In this document: positions 1-13,129 of the stretch, in pieces
How positions within the stretch are numbered: the stretch's first letter is position 1
Layout: each line of letters starts with the position of its first letter
Assembly: GCA_015698045.1 (NCBI GenBank)
Contig: BLAL01000215.1
Span: 1,426,001-1,490,000 of the forward strand
Direction of reading: 5' to 3'
Source: Rhizophagus clarus
Taxonomy: Eukaryota; Glomeromycota; Glomeromycetes; Glomerales; Glomeraceae
DNA length: 64,000 nucleotides
Notes under the pieces: model-generated
Told to the model about the DNA's origin: nothing
The model's input: only the letters and a program-made list of their open reading frames with translations
Database searches by the model: none
Program-made: the position numbers and the translations under genes

Positions 1-2738
1 ACTTTCTCCTATATTATCATCAAATTCTGCACTAGAGTGCAATAAACCTCCACTATGACTACTTTCAATTCTTCCATTAGTCTCGTCAAGGTATCCACCA
101 TCAGTACCATCAGAAAGGTATTCATCATTATAATGATGATAACCATGGGGCTGAATCTCATCTTCACTGTGATAGTCGCTAAAATCTTCTACAGTTTCTT
201 CCTCGAATTCATTTGTGGACGTTGGTGGCGTCATATATTGTTGCGATATTTGATTCATATCATATTTTGGAGCTTTATATGCTATTTCCGCACTAGATCC
301 TGGACCTGCTCCTTTTCTCGTTAATCCTGATTTCTTTTCTGCTTTTTTTCTTTTGCGACTAGTTTTCTCTTTACCCACTTTACTTTTCACTTTGTGTGCT
401 ACTATTTCAGCATTTGGATTTCCACCACCTCCATGTTCAACCTGTTGCTTATTAATTAGTGATAAATACCAAAACATCATATTGGAAATGAGTACTTGCT
501 CGTGCAACGGACGTCGTGGATTCGCAAGTTTGACATGAGAAAGACGGTAGATTGCACGTTCTACATGGATAGGAAGGCGATTATAATTGGTATATTTTGT
601 TTTCTTATTCGAAACAATTGGTTGTGTTAACGATGTATTAGTGTTTGTAGTTGTTAATGATTCATCTGTTGATTTTCCTTTATTCTGAGGCCATGAAAAA
701 ATGGATGAGAATGATTTTTTCGGTGACTTCTCTCTATCTTTCTCTTTAATAATTGAATCGTTGTTCTCGTTTTCATTTCTGTCAGATTTTTCGGATTTTT
801 CAGACTTATCAGGTTTGTTCTTTTTAAGTTTCGGTTCTTTTTCCTCTTTATCTTTTTCATTGTCTTTTTCCTTATCTTTTAATTTTTCTTCCGACCCTCC
901 AGGCCATAACCATGACCATGCAGAAGTACGTTTTGATTGTGTCGATGTAGGTGCTGTTATCGTTGACGATGATGTTGAGGAAGTTGGACTTGTAGAGGTG
1001 GGTGATGTTGACGGTGATGTCGTAGTTGAAAAAGTTCCGGATTGAATAGGTTTAGCTAGTTCAGATGTATTTACTTTTAATAAATTTGATTTGTCGGATA
1101 AAGGTTCTTGATCTGCTTGCGATTCACTTGATAATACATTTTCATCTGATACTAACGAACCTGTTTTATGGAGTGAGGGAGTGATCTGAGGTGAAGATAT
1201 AACTTCCGATGTTGCAACTTCATCTTTCAATGTAATACGTATAGGTCCTGCACCATCTTTAACATCTATACATTCAAGTTCAATGTCTTTTTGTATTTCT
1301 TCAGGTTCGTCAACTATTTCGCTAGAATTCAGTTTTTTATCTACTTTATCGATAACAATTTGTGGAACCGAAAGAGATTCTGATTTTTGTTTTGGTTTCT
1401 TTGATACTATATTATTTTCGGATTGTTTCCCTTTATCAGATGATACATGAGTAGATCTTGTTCTTCTATGTGCAGAAAATCTCCTAGGATTTTGCTCTCC
1501 AGCAACAGAATTTCTACGAATTTTTGTGCGTGCGGCACGCTTAAGTGCCGGAGACATTCTCGGTACAAGGACTTTTGAGTCCACATCAGGAGAAGAATGT
1601 CGATCAAATATATTTGGATCATTAGGATTAGAAATTGTCCCTCCTTGATGTTATAATTTCCAATTAATAAACATAATAATGGACGGTCGGTCAATATGTG
1701 ACAAGGGAAAAAAAAAAAATTTAGTTTTTTTTGTCAAAAATAACAATAACAATAATGTGTTTCTTTTTTTCTTTCTTTCTTTTTTGAGAACTTTTGTGTT
1801 ATAACATTAATAATTATATCAAAAACACTCATATAACATTAGTTTGAAGATGTGCAAATGATGTAATATTAATTTAAACTCAATTAAATAAAATTAATTA
1901 TCTTACCCATAAATGGCGGAAGATTCAAACTCAGACTCCTTCTTAGTATATTTAATTTTGTTGATTCTGAAGTTGGATTAATATTTCCATCCGATCCAAT
2001 GTATGATTCCCAATCAAAACCAGACCGTTTTTTTTCTGATTCTACCCTTTTATCCGTTGTTTCTTCATCATCTTCTTCAGAAGGAATATATTGTCTAGAA
2101 AGGGTTGACTTACGTCTTCTTAACGATCCTATACCAGAATTAAACCCATCTTTTGCATGATTTTTTAGCCACTTTCTAAATTCATTTGGGGCTATTTCTG
2201 GATGCAAATGTGCTGGTACCCAAAACAAATGAGATGGATTGTCCGTTTCAATGTGAAGTTCTTCAGTGACGGGCTGAGAATCCATTAGGCAATCCGAGTC
2301 GTCTTCTTCTGAGCCCATAATTGATTTTCTCTTTAGTCTCATTTCGATGAAACCTGGACCTCTTAATGGAGCCTCTGTTGTATCTTCCTTTGGATTAATG
2401 GAAATGTCTTTAGTAACGTCAAAAATATGTGAATCTTTAGTTTTTATAGATGTTGCTGAATCTGATGAGGTTTCTGAACTATTATGTTCTGTTACAGATT
2501 GTTCTTGTGGTGGAGAAACGTTTTTTTTAACTTTTTTTTGTTCAGGTCGAGGTTCTATTTCGACTCCTGACGTAGTATGCGAGGGACCAAGAGTTAAAGC
2601 TTGTGTACTTTTTTTCACTTTACTCAGATCAACTTTAGACAGTAAAGTTTCTTCCGTATTATTTTCAGTAGGTCCAAAAGTTTCGTCCAACATTTTCGAA
2701 AATTCTAATAAATTTTCTCCGGAAGTTTCGTTAACCAT
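1..2738 (-). CDS. Zds1/Zds2-like cell-cycle regulator (3' end outside window)
   Basis: Fungal Zds proteins bind PP2A-Cdc55 and regulate mitotic entry and exit, polarity and silencing (family knowledge). Two exons are visible. Exon 1 (2738-1907) starts at ATG 2738; GT-AG intron 1906-1644; exon 2 runs off the left edge. Over 820 residues are readable, mostly low-complexity Ser/Thr/Lys/Glu-rich sequence. Two conserved blocks support the call: an N-terminal block near residues 127-198 with GPGFIEMRLKRKS and LFWVPAHLHPEIAPNEF, then SLRRRKSTLSRQY and LRRSLSLNLPP; and the Zds C-terminal domain at about 441-570, with LPIHVERAIYRLSH, KLANPRRPLHEQVLIS and a following MFWYLSLIN. After it come a basic stretch and an acidic tail with no stop before position 1. 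The intron acceptor is an overlapping AAG/GAG pair, both in frame, so one glycine may be optional. I recognised the family by motif, not by alignment; the C-terminal block makes this fairly secure. Confidence 0.88.
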
Positions 2739-3507
2739 TTCATTTAAAATATATAAAAAATTTTACTATGTACAAATTAAAAAGTAAAAAACATATTATG
2801 AACAACAAGTGACAAGAAAAATCTTTCGTAACTTTTATCTCTTGGCGTATGAGTATAAAAAACTATATGTCATGAGATTTCAAATTTGACTAATAAAGTA
2901 ATTTGTACGTGGGGACTGAGTGCAAAATTCAGAAAAATTTTCCGGCTACATATAGGAAATCTTTAATTTTATATAGAATTAACTTTATATATATACATAT
3001 ATTTTTCACTTATGCACTTATCCAAATATATTAAAATAGCTTATTTATATTATGTAATGCAATAAATATAATTCCGGAATTTAAATCGGGAAGTTCATGG
3101 TAACGGATATTGTAACCTATCTTTAAACAATATAATATTTTAAGTAGTTTTTTTTTAAATTTAAAAACTATTCTTCATTTTAATATTTGCTGGACACTGT
3201 ATACTTATCAAACATTATAAGTTTATAAATATGTTACAACCATTTATTATGAAAAGGTACTTCAACTGTATATGCTTAAAGATTATAAAAACTCAAATCC
3301 TGTTACTTATAAATGAAAAAATAAAAATAAAAATAAAAATAAAATAAAACAAATAACAAATAAAAAAAAAAAAAAAATAAAATAATTTCTATAATACTGT
3401 ATATATTGGAGCAACTAATTAATAGTAAGTAAACTTTGATAATAAACGAACGAAATAACACAAACTAATATAAATTTTGATAGCTTTTGACTTTGAACGC
3501 ATCCATG
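2739..3507. other. Intergenic region between Zds-like and UBE2H-like genes
   Basis: This AT-rich stretch holds the upstream region of the Zds-like gene and the 3' flank of the ubiquitin-conjugating enzyme gene; both genes are on the minus strand. An (AAAAT)n-like simple repeat lies near 3315-3385. I see no further gene. Confidence 0.7.
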
Positions 3508-4499
3508 TTACAGTTCCATTTCTGGGACTTCTTCTTCATCTGAATATGATGAATCTATAGAACTTACTTCTTCTTCTGAAGAACTTTCGTTCGCTGCGTC
3601 CGCTGCCTCTTTCGTAGCAAACCTGCTAACATATTCTAATAAAAAAAATTTACATATAAATACAGAGTAATTAATATAAGTAAAATAAAAAAAGACTTGA
3701 TAAACAATATAACTAGTCATTTAAATTAATTAACAAATAGAAATTTGTGAAATACCTTTTACTTTATTTTCATATGCCGGTGGTTCTCGCATTAATAAAG
3801 CTGCTGCTTCGCCATTGAGTGGATCAGTAGGATTAGGATATCTCAAGAGTTGGGGAAGAAACACCTCAAAAATATTGATCATATCTATATAAAGTGTGAA
3901 ATTATTTGTATAATAATATGAACGAAACTAAAATCACAATTTATTTAATTAGTTACCAAACATTGGACTCCATGTCTGATTAATTACATCAAGACAAACT
4001 GACCCACTTCTATATATCCATACAAGAGATCGATCAATTAATATTTGAATTCAAAAATGTATACAAAATATTTATCAGATATATTAAAACCCAAACAACT
4101 TACAGCTCATCGATATTGGGATGAAAAATTTTATTCATAAAACCAATCGACGGAGATTTATATGGATATTGGTCAGGAAGCTCAACATGAACTTTCCATA
4201 CTCCACCGGTGAAAGGTGCTAAAATAAATAGGAATTTAATTTATACGAAACATAAGTAGCCAAAGACAATTAATAAATACATAAAATAAAACATACTGTC
4301 CTCAGGTCCATGAAATCGAACATAAAACTCCTGCATATTATCATTGACGAGAGTAACCTCATAATCACTCATGAGACTAAATTGATATTCGCAAAAATTT
4401 AAATTGACAAATAGTAAAAACGTTTAATAACTTAATATAGTATTGTTTAACTCACAGCTTCATAACATCAGTTTCGATCCTTCTACGCGGCGAAGACAT
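3508..4499 (-). CDS. UBC8: Ubiquitin-conjugating enzyme E2, UBE2H/Ubc8 type
   Basis: E2 enzyme that takes ubiquitin from E1 and passes it to substrates. Yeast Ubc8 works with the GID/CTLH E3 in catabolite degradation of gluconeogenic enzymes (family knowledge). Six exons join in phase: 4499-4456, 4376-4297, 4218-4104, 4009-3957, 3884-3756 and 3635-3508, giving 182 residues; human UBE2H has 183. The start [15 protein letters not shown] is nearly that of yeast Ubc8. The core has [21 protein letters not shown], then [15 protein letters not shown] with the catalytic Cys, then [19 protein letters not shown]. The acidic Ser-rich tail ends in MEL like the animal protein. All introns are GT-AG. It is divergent from PMS1 and shares a short upstream region with it. 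Complete, with no damage seen. Confidence 0.97.
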
Positions 4500-4772
4500 T
4501 TTAAATGCAACTTGTTTTACGGGAAAAAGAGATGATTAAATTGCGTATTATAATATCAGTTAACTATCGAAGTGTGTGCAAGTTGATTTATTTTCTACGG
4601 GTTTATTTTATGAGTCATTTTTTAGATTTTAGTAAATTGGTCACATGGCTCGCGCCAAAAATCGCATCAATGCATGTTTTGCCGCAGCGCACTTCGCATA
4701 AACAGATAAATACTAGTTCATACGGTAGTTACCATTTTATTATTATTACAACCGCGTTTTTCTAAGTTAAAT
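4500..4772. promoter_or_regulatory. Shared divergent promoter of UBE2H and PMS1 with an E2F/MBF-like site
   Basis: Only 273 bp separate the two start codons, so this segment must hold both promoters. At 4650-4660 it carries TCGCGCCAAAA, whose reverse strand contains TTTGGCGC, a perfect match to the E2F consensus TTTSSCGC. Two ACGCGT motifs (the MCB core of fungal MBF) lie just downstream in PMS1 intron 1, at 4932-4937 and 4970-4975. GC-rich hexamers like these are rare in such AT-rich DNA. Function is inferred from motif knowledge only. Confidence 0.5.
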
Positions 4773-7700
4773 ATGTCGATAAAGGCAATTGATTCTTCTT
4801 CAGTTCATCGAATTTGTTCAGGCCAGGTAATCTTGGACTTACCAACAGCAATAAAAGAGCTTGTAGAAAATAGTCTTGATGCGCAGGCAAAATCAATTGG
4901 TATAACTTGTCGATTTAAAATTTAAATAAAAACGCGTCAATTATTATCTATTAGGAATTTTTAATACTAACGCGTATTACTTGTGTCTACAGAAATTAGA
5001 TTTAAAGAATATGGCATCCAATCCATTGAGGTAATAGACGATGGAACAGGAATTCATCGTAATGATTATGAAAGTCTAGGTAATTCAATCTAAAAGATAA
5101 TTTTAATTATAATTTTACAAATAAAACTAACAATTATAAAATTTAATCAGCTCTCAAGTACCACACATCCAAACTATCTAGCTTTGAAGATTTAACGGAA
5201 ATCGACTCATTTGGTTTTAGAGGCGAAGCACTTAGTTCTTTATGCGCTCTATCCAAACTTGTAGTCTCAACATGTACCCAAGAAGAAACGCCAACGGGTA
5301 CCAAATTGGAATATGATTCATATGGAAGGCTCATAAAAGAGTCACCAATAGCTCGAGAGGTATTGGTATTATGTGTTTAGCGCTTCCGATTAAAATTATA
5401 AAAGTTTTGTATTTATTTATTTTCTACATAAATAATCTATCAATAAAGCGAGGCACGTCCGTATTCCTACAGGGACTTTTTGAACCGATCCCAGTTCGAC
5501 ACCGTGAATTCAAAAAGAATATTAAACGAGAATTCGGCAAAGCATTAGTATTATTGCAAGCTTATGGTATCATTTGCGAAAATGTTAGAATTACTTGCAC
5601 AAATCAGTTGAATAATAAGTATGCACACAAATATATGTAGATATAATCTTTTTTTTTTTGCAAACTTTATGTAGTATTACTTACGGTACTTTTAAACGCT
5701 CATTAAATCAGTACAAAAACAAAAGTGTTAACCACCAGCGGAAACAATGACGTAAGAGATAATATCGCAAATATATTTGGTGCCAAGACATTAACTCAAA
5801 TAATACCGTTGAATATCAACGTGAATGTCAAACGAGAAATGGGATTGCAAAAAAATGAATGTGATGATGAAAGGTGAATAATTAACGTCGTGTGTAATTA
5901 TGAACAAGCGTTCAATTGAATTATGTATTAATTAATTTATGTTGATATTGAAGTGAGGGATATACTACTCATATTACTGGTTATATTTCTAAACCTATGA
6001 AAGGATACGGCCGTGGAAGCAATGATAGGCAGTATTACTTCATTAATGGTCGTCCATGCAATTTACCAAAAGTAAAGTGGCATTTTGTTCATTTCCTATT
6101 CAAATACTCAAAACTGATCATTGTTCTCATTTTATTTGTAAAGATAACGAAAGCTATTAATGAGCTGTATAAAAGTTTTAATACCTACCAGTATCCGTTT
6201 GTTGTTATTGACTTTCGACTTACGAAATGTTAGTGGATTATTTTACTGCTTATCTAAATTTAAAATTCTTTGTTATATCAAATGACTGACAGAATTAATG
6301 TGTCTAGCTTCGTACGATGTTAATGTCAGCCCAGATAAAAGGACAATATTTATACATAATGAAAATAAAACAATAGAGGCAATAATGGTATTTACCCGGT
6401 TTTGTAATTTTAATATAAAATACTTCATATAATGGAAAGGTTTCTTTTTTTTTAGGAAGAATTGAATAACGTTCTAGAACCATTTCGGTCTACTTTCGCG
6501 TATTCTAATGTTGAAAGTGTACAGCTGTCAATAAAAGAAAATGTTTTATGTCATGAGAATTCAAAGAAAGAGATTTCTTCACAAAAAAAAAATGATCAAT
6601 GCGGAGGTGGAATTTTACTTATGCAAGACAAAGATGATGATATAGTCAGGCTCACCAACGTTCGAAGCGACGAGAACATTAAAAGCGAATTTGAAGGGAA
6701 TACAAAAATAAAAAACAATAACAAGTCTTTAAAATGTACTACCAAATCAGAAGGAAGTGAGGTCCACGTAATGAAAAAGCTAAAGATTTCCGCTGAAAAA
6801 TCAGAGATTGTTAGTTCTCCGAAAAAAAGGCTAACACAATTTTTATCTTCAAATACACTGAAAAAAAGAAATTTTATTATTAAACCAATTGATGCCTATT
6901 TAGTTAATGTCCGGGAGGATTCTTTGAATGTTTCGGCATCTATTTCATGTGATGATGAACAATTCGTTGAAAACGTTGATAAAGCCGATATCAAACAAGA
7001 GGAGAAAATGGAAATGATCGTTGAAGATTCTGTTGAGGTTGTTAAAAATAACACGAATGATTCTATTATTATAATCGGAGATGACAAGAAAGCTTTTAAT
7101 AAGAATGGCATAATCACTGAAAAGGATGATAAATCTTCGGGTTTTTCAAGTACGACACTGAATGCTATGATAGAAAATGGATACGGAAGACAAGACATTG
7201 AAATACCATTTGATATTCGGAGATATAAATTGATTGATATAAATCGACAAGGTTTTCGCAAGTATAAAAATAAAAATAACGTTCGTGATACACATCTAAA
7301 TGATTCCGGGATCGATACTCAAGATAATGAAGTTGCCGAAAGAGAACTAAGTAGGGTCATATCGAAAAGGGATTTCAGCCTGATGGAAATTACAGGGCAA
7401 TTCAATCTCGGATTTATTATTGTTAAATTGGATAATTCTAATTGTAACGATTTGTTTATTATTGATCAACATGCATCTGATGAGAAATATAACTTTGAAA
7501 TGTTGCAGCATCATACGAAAATCCAATCTCAAAAGCTTATCAGGTTCTTTTTTGGTTATTTGGTTATATAACAGTCATTTATAATTAATTTCTCATGCTG
7601 CATTACCGTTTAGCCCAAGAAAGTTAGATCTTACTGCAGCAGAGGAATTAATTGCAATAGAAAATCTAAAAATTCTACAAGCGAATGGATTTGAGTTGGA

Positions 7701-8342
7701 TGTAAATTATGACGCATCTCCCACTAATAAATTAAAATTATTGGCGCAACCAATGAGCAAGGATATAATATTTGGAGTTAAAGGTGAATCTTTTTATTTT
7801 TAATTAATTCTTGTGCAAGAAAACATTTGATTGTTAAATCTACAATTAATCTTTTTTTTAAAAAAAAGATTTAGAAGAATTGATATTTCTATTATCTGAA
7901 CGACCGGGAGAAATGGTACGATGTTCACACATCAGAAATATGTTCGCATCTAGAGCTTGCCGCAAATCTGTAATGATTGGAGATGCACTAAGTCGTCAAC
8001 AAATGGAAAGGGTCAGGCTTTGTATTCTATAGTAGATTTATCATTCGTCCGTATAAACTGTATAAAAAACTAGCATTAACATAATTCATTTTGTGTAGAT
8101 TGTAAAACATATGGGTGATATTGAACAACCATGGGTAGGAGAATCTCTCTCTCTTCTTATCATTTATAATTTGAAAATTTCAAATTTTTTTTCATTTCCT
8201 TTAGAATTGTCCTCATGGTCGACCAACCATGAGACACCTTTTTGATTTGTCAAAGGTACAAAGTTCTCAATCATACACAATGCGTCCTAAAAGTAATCAA
8301 AGCAATCTATATAAACTTTTCAGAAAAGCATATAACAGTTAA
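4773..8342 (+). CDS. PMS1: DNA mismatch repair endonuclease PMS1 (MutL-alpha subunit, PMS2 orthologue)
   Basis: PMS1 pairs with MLH1 as MutL-alpha, which nicks the daughter strand in mismatch repair. Thirteen exons join in phase (4773-4899, 4993-5079, 5151-5359, 5449-5618, 5712-5873, 5954-6071, 6144-6228, 6308-6387, 6456-7543, 7614-7783, 7869-8011, 8099-8134, 8205-8342) to give 870 residues; yeast Pms1 has 873. The N-terminal GHKL ATPase shows [20 protein letters not shown] and [15 protein letters not shown], followed by the MutL transducer domain with [11 protein letters not shown] and [10 protein letters not shown] charged linker fills the large ninth exon. The C-terminal endonuclease shows GQFNLGFII, the metal-binding [12 protein letters not shown] (DQHA-x2-E-x4-E), [13 protein letters not shown] and [11 protein letters not shown]. 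All catalytic motifs are present, so it should be active. The last exon ends in a basic tail before TAA. Confidence 0.97.
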
Positions 8343-9701
8343 TTATTAGATTTATTAACTACTGAAATTAGCATTTAATCTTATTAAAAACTATATAATA
8401 AAACTGCTACTTTGGAATATAAAAGTAAACATGAAATTTGAATTTTCTTCTTAAGTAATAGTAAATAAAATCTATATATCATATATTACAAAAAAACTAT
8501 AGGAGTTAAAATTAATTTTAAAAATTTTAGAATTTTTATTTTAAGATCCTATGATCATAAAATAATTAAATTTAGTTTATTAGATTCTCTTATTGAAATA
8601 TATCTAATAGTAGCAAAATTGTATCTAAGAATTTGGTAAATAAAATAGGTTATATTACTTTATAGATTTTTAATTATTGAAAGATATCTCATTGCCTAAT
8701 GATTATAGAAAGCTGAATTTTATTTTATTAGATTTATCTTATTAAGATGTATTAAATAATGGTAGTTTTATGTTTTTAAGATTAGTAGATAAAATTTTAA
8801 AGAATTTGGCCCTATTTATAATAATTTGTTGATCATTTACTTTTAAAAATCATTAATTAAATTGAATTTTTTTTTTATTTTTACTTAAAAAAATAGAATT
8901 TATCACAAAAATATTATTTTTTTAATAAAATATTTAAAAAAACTTAAAAATACTTTAATTAAAAAATAAAATTGCAGGAAAATTTGTTTGTAAATCAATC
9001 TAAAGAATAGGTATTTTACAAATTCCTGAAATTAATTTTATATTATTATATTAATAACTTAAGTTTTTATTATGGATAAAATATTGTATAGTAATCAAAA
9101 AATTATTTTTATATAATATTTGGATAAAAGAAAAGGGATACTATATACAAAAGGAAATACTATATATAACCTATAATATACAATATTAATTAATAAATAA
9201 CTTTAAATATTGTAATATTTCTTTGTTTTTTTTTTTTTTGCTTATAAAGTATTAATTTCAAATAAACACTAGTCGAAAAAGGACAATTCAGCCTAAATTT
9301 GATCAGGTCAAATATAAGTCGAATGATGATCTAACCTATGTCAAATTGAGGCTGATTTTTTTGGCACATTTAAGGTGCCAATCATCTCAAATTTGGAAAG
9401 AAAATTTGATCATCATTTTATCTATATTAGAACATTATTACATATTTATTCGATCCTAAAAAAAAACTATATTCGACTACTGTATGTAACCTAAATATAA
9501 TTGATAAATAGGTCAAACTAGAGATTTGTCAAGATCGAATAATAAAGCATCATTTTGTATTTTATAAGCAAATAAAAACTATTTATTTTATATATATTGA
9601 CATATATAGTAATATAAGATAATTATATAAATCAACGTGCAATAACTATAAGACTCATAAACCAATCATAATTATATAAACCATAAAATATCCAATCATA
9701 A
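8343..9701. other. AT-rich intergenic DNA
   Basis: Very AT-rich sequence downstream of PMS1 with no coding signal. It includes many A/T homopolymer runs and, at 9268-9482, a possible small palindromic element listed separately. Confidence 0.6.
9268..9482. repeat. Possible small palindromic MITE
   Basis: The ends match as inverted repeats over about 13 bases (left CACTAGTCGAAAA; right end read on the other strand CAGTAGTCGAATA). The interior has further inverted pairs, including a TTGGCAC/GTGCCAA hairpin near 9360. No convincing target duplication was found, so the call is weak. Confidence 0.3.
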
Positions 9702-12152
9702 TTATATAACCAAAAAAGAAATATAAAATATACTAATAATATTTGTTTGCATCAAAGATTTCACAGAGTTCCTCATCTTCTGTTGCTCTTCCTTTTCTTT
9801 TCTATTTTTTTCAGCTTTTTGTTGCTAATATAATACAATATATAATATAAACAAAATTAATTAACGATATTTACAATGTAAAAATATTAAAATAATTCAA
9901 CTTACTGTTGTCAAAATTTCACCGATTTCATCTAAATCTTCAGATCTAGTTGAATTCATTTCTGCTGAATTTAACAAGAAATTTAAATATGGCTCTGTTA
10001 AATTTAGTTCTATTAGCACACAATCCTTGTAAGATTGAATCAAATCATCTAAAGTTGTCTGCCTAAACTAATTTTAAATTTGACCAAATGTCTAAACTTT
10101 AGTTTTACTGATTTTTTAATAATACTTTACCATTGTTTCGTTATTTAATATGATTTGCTATAAGTTTTAATATTTGTCAAGTTTTGCTAATTTTTTACTA
10201 AGATTTTAATATAATTTTGTCAAGTTTTACCCTTTCGACATTTAGACAGTTTGCTAAACTACCTAGTTTTATCCAGCAACCATAAAATCATCAACCATGT
10301 CATCATATTTGCTAATGCCAATTGTTTTGTTTGTTTCATTAATTTCGTATATTTTTGATTTATCAAGCATCCATTCAGGCATATTTTCAAGAGGTTTACT
10401 AGACATGAAGTAAATATCATTATTATAAATTTGCTCCTGTTACTTTTTTGCGCATTGAATATATTCTGCTTCAGGGTCTAATACATCACGTAATAGCTGT
10501 TTTAACTATTAAAACAAAGATAAACAAATATCAAATAAATATTAAAATAGGTTAGAAGCAGTAATCACTTTAATACCTTGTCTGAATACCATAACTGATT
10601 ATATATATGCAAGAACTGCTTATTATCAAGTAATTTCTGTCTTAATTGTCTTCAGAATCTGATTGCTCAATGGAATGACAATCATTCTGTATAAGTATTG
10701 GTAATAATTCGTCTTTATTAAATTCTTTTATGTTGGCATTATTTCTTTTGTATAATTTTATTACTACCTTTACTCGTCTATTTTTTTCTGTCGAATATAT
10801 AAAGATTAATTTTAAATGACTAAAAAGAAATGCATTAAAATAAAATACTGCTCACTTCAAATAATTACGCATTCATGTGCATCCTACGGTCAACTTTGTC
10901 TAATTGGTCTAATTGTTATTTCTATTATTTATCTCTTTTATGCTTGTGAATCGATCATAACTAGTTTGATAATTGGGTTACTGATAAATTATAATGTCCA
11001 CTCATCAACCTCTTTAATTTAGGTATTAATTTTTCATATATCTTTGCTGTCTGTTCACTAAAAGTCTTGCCATAATCCAACTGATATTCTTCAGGTATTT
11101 GACCTTTCAAGAGATTCTTCATTTTGTTCTAAACAATAAGAGGAAATAATAAAAACTGTATATATACATTAATACAATTTGGCTGCAAATAGTCTTGTAA
11201 AATTCTTACTCTTGCAGTTAAAGCAGCAACTTCATCAGGCGATTTCTCTCTCAATTTTAATCTTTTATTGGAATATTTTAATGAATATTGCTGCAGAGAA
11301 TTGATAGTCTTTTGAGGTGTGCGAAGTTGCTTGAGCTGTTAAAATTCTTCTTGGAGAGTTTTATTTTCTTCACATAATTGGTTTGATTCATCACCAAAAA
11401 TTTCATTAAATTGCCGTAGTAAGAAATTCTTTTCCTTAACCCAACGAACACAGTCTTGCAAATTATCTATTTTTTGTTTTATTTCTGATATTTTGACCTT
11501 TTTCTGATTCAATTTATTCTGTAGTCGAAGGGTTTCATTTTTTAAATTTCCTAGCCCCAAATTACCTATTTTAAATTATAAGGATATGTATCAAATTGTA
11601 ATAAACAGATGTAATATAATAAATATTAAAATATAACAAAAAATTCAGTTTACCCGCTTCTTCATTACTCAGTCGAATATTTCTTAGTACACCTTTTTCG
11701 TGATATGAACAGTAACTTTTTGGTACATTAATATTAAAATATCTTTTAATAATATCAGAAATTCGTTAAGATTGAGTTTGAATTTGACTTAATGAGACTA
11801 AAATATCTTGCAGAACAATGAGTCTAAGGGAGCTGTAATATTATTATTTAGTGATGTTGGTGTTAAAGTAATATTTCATGGTGTAGCAATATTTTGTGGT
11901 GTAGATGAAGCAGTGGTATTAGTTAGTGTTAATACTCGTAGTATAGTAATATTTCATAGTGTAGTAATTAGTTGGTGTTGATGCTCATGATGTAGCAATA
12001 TTTTGTAATGTAAACAAAACAGTGGTATTAGTTGGTGTTGGTATTGAAGCAATATTTTATGGAGGAGTTGATTTTATATGTGATGATAGTGTAGACGAAC
12101 CAGTAATATCTGGTAAAGAAGCATTTGATTTTGATGATTTCTTACGAGCCAT
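9702..12152 (-). pseudogene. Decayed multi-exon coiled-coil gene, family not recognised
   Basis: Reading from ATG 12152, the protein starts MARKKSSKSNASLPDITG. A Thr/Asn/Pro-rich part follows (about 12090-11830), coded by an imperfect direct repeat of roughly 65 bp with several stops. Next come NINVPKSYCSYHEKGVLRNI, a clear coiled coil at 11560-11339 (LKNETLRLQNKLNQKK, VRWVKEKNFLLRQFNEIF), KSPDEVAALTARVRIL, and YGKTFSEQTAKIYEKLIPKL near 11085-11025. The C-terminal part, near 10040-9740, is Glu/Lys-rich (EDLDEIGEILTT, then QQKAEKNRKEKEEQQK). Plausible intron borders remain, for example a GTAAGT near 9905, but in-frame stops and lost exons show decay. The segment 10065-10270 has an inverted pair (around AAATGTCTAAAC and GACATTTAGACAG) and may be an insertion. 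It may be a remnant of a multicopy fungal gene family; I assign no function. Confidence 0.55.
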
Positions 12153-12239
12153 TATTGTTTTAAAATTATTTTTATTTTTTATTATTATTTTTTAAAAAAG
12201 AAAAAAGAGCGATTTTTTGTATGAAATAAGGAAATTGAA

Positions 12240-12480
12240 CCACTTTTTATATCTATTTCTTTATTAGACTTTTAATAATTAACAATCACAAACATTTGTC
12301 AAATTAGACTTTCAATAGGCATTATCAAATTAGACTTAAACTTTCGCATCAAATTAGACTTTTAATTAATTAAACATATATTAAACATATCAAATTAGAC
12401 TTTTAATCATTAGCCATTAATGATCAGATTAAACTTAAATTTTCACATCAAACTAGACCTTTAATTAATTAAACAGTTAA
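12240..12480. repeat. Degenerate tandem repeat built on ATCAAATTAGACTT
   Basis: The motif ATCAAATTAGACTTTTAAT recurs about seven times with variable spacers and a few substitutions, just upstream of the decayed coiled-coil gene. No open frame is associated with it. Confidence 0.6.
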
Positions 12481-13093
12481 ATCACATTGAGTGCGTGATA
12501 TGGTATATATTTTATTTTTTAAATTTCAGTTTTCGTTTAATTTTTTATTCAACTTTTTATGTCTAATTTTTCATATTTGAATTTATTTATTTTGTTAATT
12601 ATACTAGGATCTCAAACAATACATATATAGGTAACAAAAAAATTTGCTTATTTATCATATAAAAATTTTTTTTAAGTCATATAAAATTTTGCTTATTAGA
12701 AAGCAAAAAATAAAAAAAGTTATAATTATAGATGCGTAATAAAGAGTTAAAATTGTTAAAGTTATATATAGATTTTGCGTAGCAAGAAGTGATTTATATA
12801 CTACATATATAAGAAAAAATTTTAATTTCACTCGTACTTTTAAAAATTTTTTTAAAAAAGATATTTTCTTTTTTCAATATATTATTGATTTTATACACTT
12901 TAGTTTTCATAAAATTAAATATTATATTTATAAAAAAATACATTTTTTATAATAATATTCTCTTATTCTTGTTTTTTGTTTACTAAATTTAATTATATGT
13001 AAAATAAATTTTAGTTGAATGAAATCACTTTTTATATTTAAGTAAAGCTGTTTAGCAATGTTAAAAGTACTTGGATCTTAATTTTCTTAAGAC
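12481..13093. other. AT-rich intergenic DNA
   Basis: No coding sequence or clear repeat was found between the tandem repeat and the left end of element A. Confidence 0.6.
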
Positions 13094-13129
13094 TACATCA
13101 GGAAATTTTATAGTGCGAAAAATTGCACA

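Noticed and set aside
701-1045. Plus-strand Ser/Phe-rich open frame
   Set aside because: Antisense shadow of the Lys/Glu-rich part of the Zds-like gene.
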